Assembly: GCA_963808725.1 (NCBI GenBank)
Contig: CAWEGO010000004.1
Coordinates: 186,001 to 250,000 of the forward strand
DNA length: 64,000 bases
From: JAHFUA01 sp963808725
GTDB lineage: Bacteria > Acidobacteriota > Terriglobia > Terriglobales > Acidobacteriaceae
Direction: 5' to 3'
Part shown: piece after piece, positions 61,436 through 64,000 of the stretch
How positions within the stretch are numbered: position 1 is the first letter of the stretch
Layout: the number at the start of each line of letters is the position of its first letter
Notes under the pieces: model-generated
Seen by the model: only the letters and a program-made list of their open reading frames with translations
The model's database searches: none
Told to the model about the DNA's origin: nothing
Translations under genes and position numbers: made by a program

Positions 61436-62236
61436 TTACTGCGCCAGTTTCTCCGCCACCTTGGCAGACAGCCACTTGTCGTAGTCCTCCTGGCTGACCA
61501 CCTTCAGGATGCCGTGCATCTTGTAATGCCCCAGGCCGCAGAGTTCGGCGCAGGCGATCTCGTAATCGCCGATCTTGGTGGGGGTAAAGTGCATGTGGAT
61601 CATCAGGCCGGGCACAGCGTCCTGCTTAAAGCGCATGGCGGGGACGAAGAAGCTGTGGATCACGTCCTGCGAGCGCAGCACCAGTTCGGCTTGGCGGTCG
61701 ACCGGCAGGTACATGGTGCCGGTGACCACGTCGTCCTTGCCGGCGGGATCGTCGGGGTCGATGCCGATAGGATTGCCCACCGAGGCATCTTCCAGCTCCG
61801 GCTTGGTGTGGCCCAGCTTGCCGTCTGGGCCGGGATAGCGGAAGTACCAGGCAAACTGCAGGCCGGTCACCTCCACCTGCACCGCTCCTGGTGCAGCCCC
61901 CTGGAAGCGCGCCTCCGCCCAAATCTTTTCGCCCGAGAGATTCAGCCCGATAAAGAGGACGGCCGTCAGCAGCGTCCATGTGACCTCCATGGTGGTGTTG
62001 CCGTGGCTGTACTGCACCTTCTGGCCGCGGTCACGATATTTCCAGACCAGGAAGCCGAGCGCCAACTGCGCCGCCAGGAAGACGATTCCCATCAGGATGT
62101 AGGTCCAGGTGAAATGGTGGTCGATGGCTACGCCGTTCGCCGAGGCCACCGGCAGCGGCGCCCATTTCTGGATCACAAAGTAGTAGGTGCTGGAGAGAGT
62201 GATCAGCCAGATGATGAACAGGAGCGCAAGCCCCAT
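61436..62236 (-). CDS. ctaC: Cytochrome c oxidase subunit II (CuA)
   Basis: A 266-residue protein with two N-terminal helices and a periplasmic cupredoxin domain. CuA ligands are His194 (DVIHSFFVP), Cys229 and Cys233 (CAELCGLGH), His237 and Met240. The electron-entry region GLQFAWYF is present. There is no C-terminal cytochrome c domain, so this is an aa3- rather than caa3-type subunit II. It is the first gene of the operon; a 9-17-9 inverted repeat lies upstream. Confidence 0.95.
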   Translation of the reverse strand: MGLALLFIIWLITLSSTYYFVIQKWAPLPVASANGVAIDHHFTWTYILMGIVFLAAQLALGFLVWKYRDRGQKVQYSHGNTTMEVTWTLLTAVLFIGLNLSGEKIWAEARFQGAAPGAVQVEVTGLQFAWYFRYPGPDGKLGHTKPELEDASVGNPIGIDPDDPAGKDDVVTGTMYLPVDRQAELVLRSQDVIHSFFVPAMRFKQDAVPGLMIHMHFTPTKIGDYEIACAELCGLGHYKMHGILKVVSQEDYDKWLSAKVAEKLAQ

Positions 62237-62391
62237 CGTCTACCCTCTTGTCAGAAGATTGAATTGAACGAGTGCCCCGCCGTGAACCCCCGTTACGGCG
62301 GAGTGTCGGTCATACTATCAACACCCGCGCGACTGTGCAACCGACAGCCCGGAGTGCCTTGCGAGTTGCCGGCCGCGGGATCAGCCGGACG

Positions 62392-62426
62392 GTCAGTTGT
62401 GTAAACGCCTGTTTTGAACAACTGAC
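62392..62426. promoter_or_regulatory. 9-bp inverted repeat between ctaC and the divergent gene
   Basis: GTCAGTTGT (62392-62400) and ACAACTGAC (62418-62426) are perfectly complementary over 9 bp with a 17-nt spacer. It is 8 nt before the divergent start codon at 62435 and 155 nt before ctaC. A dimeric regulator site or an RNA hairpin is possible. Confidence 0.45.
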
Positions 62427-62434
62427 AGAAACAG

Positions 62435-62806
62435 ATGCCGTCATGGGCTAAACTCATTCACGTGAAAAAGTCACCAGATGCTTCCACGAGGCGGTACCAT
62501 CACATCGGAATTCCCACCACCGAGCGTCGAGAAGGTGAACGCCTGATCGAGCGCTATGCGACGTTCGTATCTGGATATGAAACGAGCGCCTACGGAATCG
62601 AGTGGATGCGGTTCGAACCTGAAGCGCCGGTCCCCGAACTTGTGCGTACTGTTCCGCATGTCGCCTTCGAAGTTGACGATCTCTCCGCTGAAATCGCCGG
62701 AAAAGAGATACTTATTGCGCCCAACTCACCCTCACCGGGCGTGACCGTTGCTTTTATTGTCGAGAATGGAGCCCCAGTCGAGTTTCTCCAGTTTGATAAG
62801 AAATGA
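62435..62806 (+). CDS. Small VOC/glyoxalase-like protein
   Basis: A 123-residue protein. TRRYHHIGIPTTERREGERL, VPHVAFEVDDL and GVTVAFIVENGAPVEFLQFDKK are the beta-strand segments expected of the vicinal oxygen chelate fold, with His and Glu in metal-ligand-like places. Enzyme activity unknown. ATG 62435 lies inside a complex leader; a GTG at 62462 would remove the first nine residues. Confidence 0.7.
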   Translation: MPSWAKLIHVKKSPDASTRRYHHIGIPTTERREGERLIERYATFVSGYETSAYGIEWMRFEPEAPVPELVRTVPHVAFEVDDLSAEIAGKEILIAPNSPSPGVTVAFIVENGAPVEFLQFDKK

Positions 62807-62834
62807 TGGGAGTGCCTCGCGAGTGGCCCCGGGA

Positions 62835-63272
62835 TCAGCCGGAGATCTCCTCGGGCGCCATCAGCATGACGTGCGCTTCGCCCTCGATCACCTTCTGCCC
62901 ATGCTGGTTGGTCCAGATGGTGGCCAGCGTCAGCAGGGGTCTTTCTTCGCGGGTGTGGCGGATGTGGCTGACCGTCGCGGTCAAGGTCACAGTGTCGCCC
63001 ACGTACACCGGCTTGACGAAGCGCAGCGTCTGATCCAGATAGATCGCGCCGGTGCCGGGCAGGTGCATGCCCACGCAGGTGGAGATCAGCGACGCGCTCA
63101 GGATGCCTTGCGCGATGCGGCGCTTGAAGCGCGTCCGCGCCGCGAAGGCCTCGTCCATGTGCAGGGGGTTGCGGTCTCCGGTGAGTTCGGCGAACTTCTC
63201 GATTTCCGCATCGCCGAACGTCTTGGTTAACTGGACTGAGTCGCCGACCTTCCACGTGCGCTGCTGCGGCAT
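62835..63272 (-). CDS. MaoC-like (R)-specific enoyl-CoA hydratase
   Basis: A 145-residue hot-dog-fold protein with the hydratase-2 motif FAELTGDRNPLHMDEAFAARTRFKRRIAQGIL (catalytic Asp and His in D-x4-H) and VKPVYVGDTVTLTATVS. It would hydrate trans-2-enoyl-CoA to (R)-3-hydroxyacyl-CoA, in lipid breakdown or PHA supply. Full length, ATG 63272. It is convergent with the VOC-like gene. Confidence 0.88.
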   Translation of the reverse strand: MPQQRTWKVGDSVQLTKTFGDAEIEKFAELTGDRNPLHMDEAFAARTRFKRRIAQGILSASLISTCVGMHLPGTGAIYLDQTLRFVKPVYVGDTVTLTATVSHIRHTREERPLLTLATIWTNQHGQKVIEGEAHVMLMAPEEISG

Positions 63273-63484
63273 ATTGTCTTCTCCGGAATGGATTCGCCAC
63301 CTTGATAGTCTGCTCCATCAGCCTGACACCACTGGTTCGTGATCTGCATAGTAGATCGTAGACTCGTGGTCGATGGTCACCAGAACTGGAACCAGTTGAA
63401 CGCGTTCTCTGTGCCGAGGGGATTCATAATGCGAAGGTCGTAGTGCTTGCTAGAAAGCACGGTGCATTGTGCCTCAGCAAGCAC

Positions 63485-63513
63485 TTGACATGCCTGCTGG
63501 AACGGGCTAGACT
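63485..63513 (+). promoter_or_regulatory. Promoter of the P63C-type gene
   Basis: TTGACA (63485-63490, perfect -35) is followed after exactly 17 nt by TAGACT (63508-63513, 4 of 6). The start would fall at or next to the ATG at 63520, so the transcript is predicted leaderless. Confidence 0.65.
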
Positions 63514-63519
63514 TCGAAC

Positions 63520-64000
63520 ATGGACAACAGCGACAACACTCAACAAGAGACCCCCCAAGCTCTAGGCGGCAAGGCTAGAGCGCATCTCCTAAGCCCGGAG
63601 GAACGGAAGGCGATCGCCCAGACCGCAGCCGAAGCACGTTGGAACAAGGTAGCCGAAGAGGCTGGCGAGACTCGATTGCCGAAAGCAACACACAGTGGTG
63701 AGCTGAAAATCGGTGATATTTCCATTCCCTGTGCTGTTCTTGAAGATGGCACACGCGTGATTACTCAGCGCGGCATGTTCGTGGCGCTTGGGATGAACAA
63801 GAATCCCAGCAGGGGACAAACAGCGATCGAGAACCGTCCCGGTTTTTTGTCTGCAAACAATCTTACGCCATTCATTTCAAGGGAGTTAGAGCGATCGTGG
63901 AAGCCGATACCCTTTAGACTCCCGAAGGGGTCCGGAGGATACAAAGGCAATATAGCGTTCGGGTATGACGCCAAGATTCTGCCCATGGTATGCCATGCCT
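63520..64000 (+). CDS. P63C-domain protein, N-terminal part
   Basis: An open frame of 160 codons running off the right edge. After a polar N-terminus (MDNSDNTQQETPQALGG, AEARWNKVAEE), the segment ATHSGELKIGDISIPCAVLEDGTRVITQRGMFVALG and PFRLPKGSGGYKGNIAFGYDAKILPMVCHA matches the P63C family, a group of phage- and mobile-element-associated proteins of unknown function. No ribosome site, consistent with leaderless translation. Confidence 0.75.
   Translation, partial: MDNSDNTQQETPQALGGKARAHLLSPEERKAIAQTAAEARWNKVAEEAGETRLPKATHSGELKIGDISIPCAVLEDGTRVITQRGMFVALGMNKNPSRGQTAIENRPGFLSANNLTPFISRELERSWKPIPFRLPKGSGGYKGNIAFGYDAKILPMVCHA

Overview
The window is GC-rich bacterial chromosome, densely coded, with many ATGA/GTGA-type start-stop overlaps. 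Gene content (isocitrate lyase next to a sigma-54 activator, liv branched-chain amino-acid transporter, aa3-type cytochrome oxidase operon, FTR1/DUF2318 iron uptake, STAS and PilZ proteins, TPR/TolB-like proteins, numerous short GC-rich palindromic spacers) fits an aerobic heterotrophic Acidobacteriota, perhaps a Terriglobia/Koribacter relative. That placement is inference from content and style only. Several genes carry single-base indels, so the sequence may come from a draft or metagenome assembly.

Layout. 1-4.3 kb: 5' part of isocitrate lyase (aceA) preceded by a -24/-12-like promoter and a GAF/AAA+/Fis sigma-54 activator, then a STAS protein and galT. 4.5-17.3 kb, plus strand: lysine (DAP) biosynthesis genes asd, lysC, dapB, dapA and dapD, interspersed with small proteins, a multiply frameshifted proline-racemase-family gene, a membrane histidine kinase and a mazEF toxin-antitoxin pair; an orphan chemoreceptor with a CZB domain lies on the other strand. 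17.3-20.6 kb: PilZ protein, cyclase-TolB-TPR protein, membrane rhodanese. 20.6-25.2 kb: livKHMGF, with livG frameshifted. 25.4-31.3 kb: small regulators and metabolic genes (YbaK, RsbRD-like, CitE-like, TetR with a divergent membrane protein, second STAS, a bacterial SET-domain methyltransferase, a ribbon-helix-helix-like protein), plus a tRNA 3'-end fragment and a 22-bp duplicated sequence. 31.5-39.6 kb: minus-strand glycan/sugar operon (two methyltransferases, epimerase, GT2, Gfo/Idh/MocA, nucleotide-sugar dehydrogenase, NUDIX, membrane glycosyltransferase). 39.9-45.0 kb: FtsX-like permease, GT39 enzyme, TolC-like protein, single-domain response regulator.

45.1-50.0 kb is the most unusual part: an operon of FTR1 iron permease fused to DUF2318, two FtsX-type permeases, and an ABC ATPase fused in one frame to a DtxR/IdeR-like metal-sensing regulator, with a Fur-box-like palindrome in front. 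It resembles the ABC/FTR1/DUF2318 part of the Campylobacter p19 iron system, but here the motor subunit carries the metal-sensor domain.

50.2-56.6 kb: SprT-like zinc metalloprotein, three small (two secreted) proteins, a large TPR protein and uvrA (two frameshifts). 56.7-62.2 kb: cytochrome c oxidase operon (subunits II, I, III, a second III, IV and a small CxxC membrane protein), with palindromic repeat elements inside and behind it. 62.4-64.0 kb: VOC-like protein, MaoC-type hydratase, and the start of a P63C-domain gene with a near-consensus promoter at leaderless spacing.
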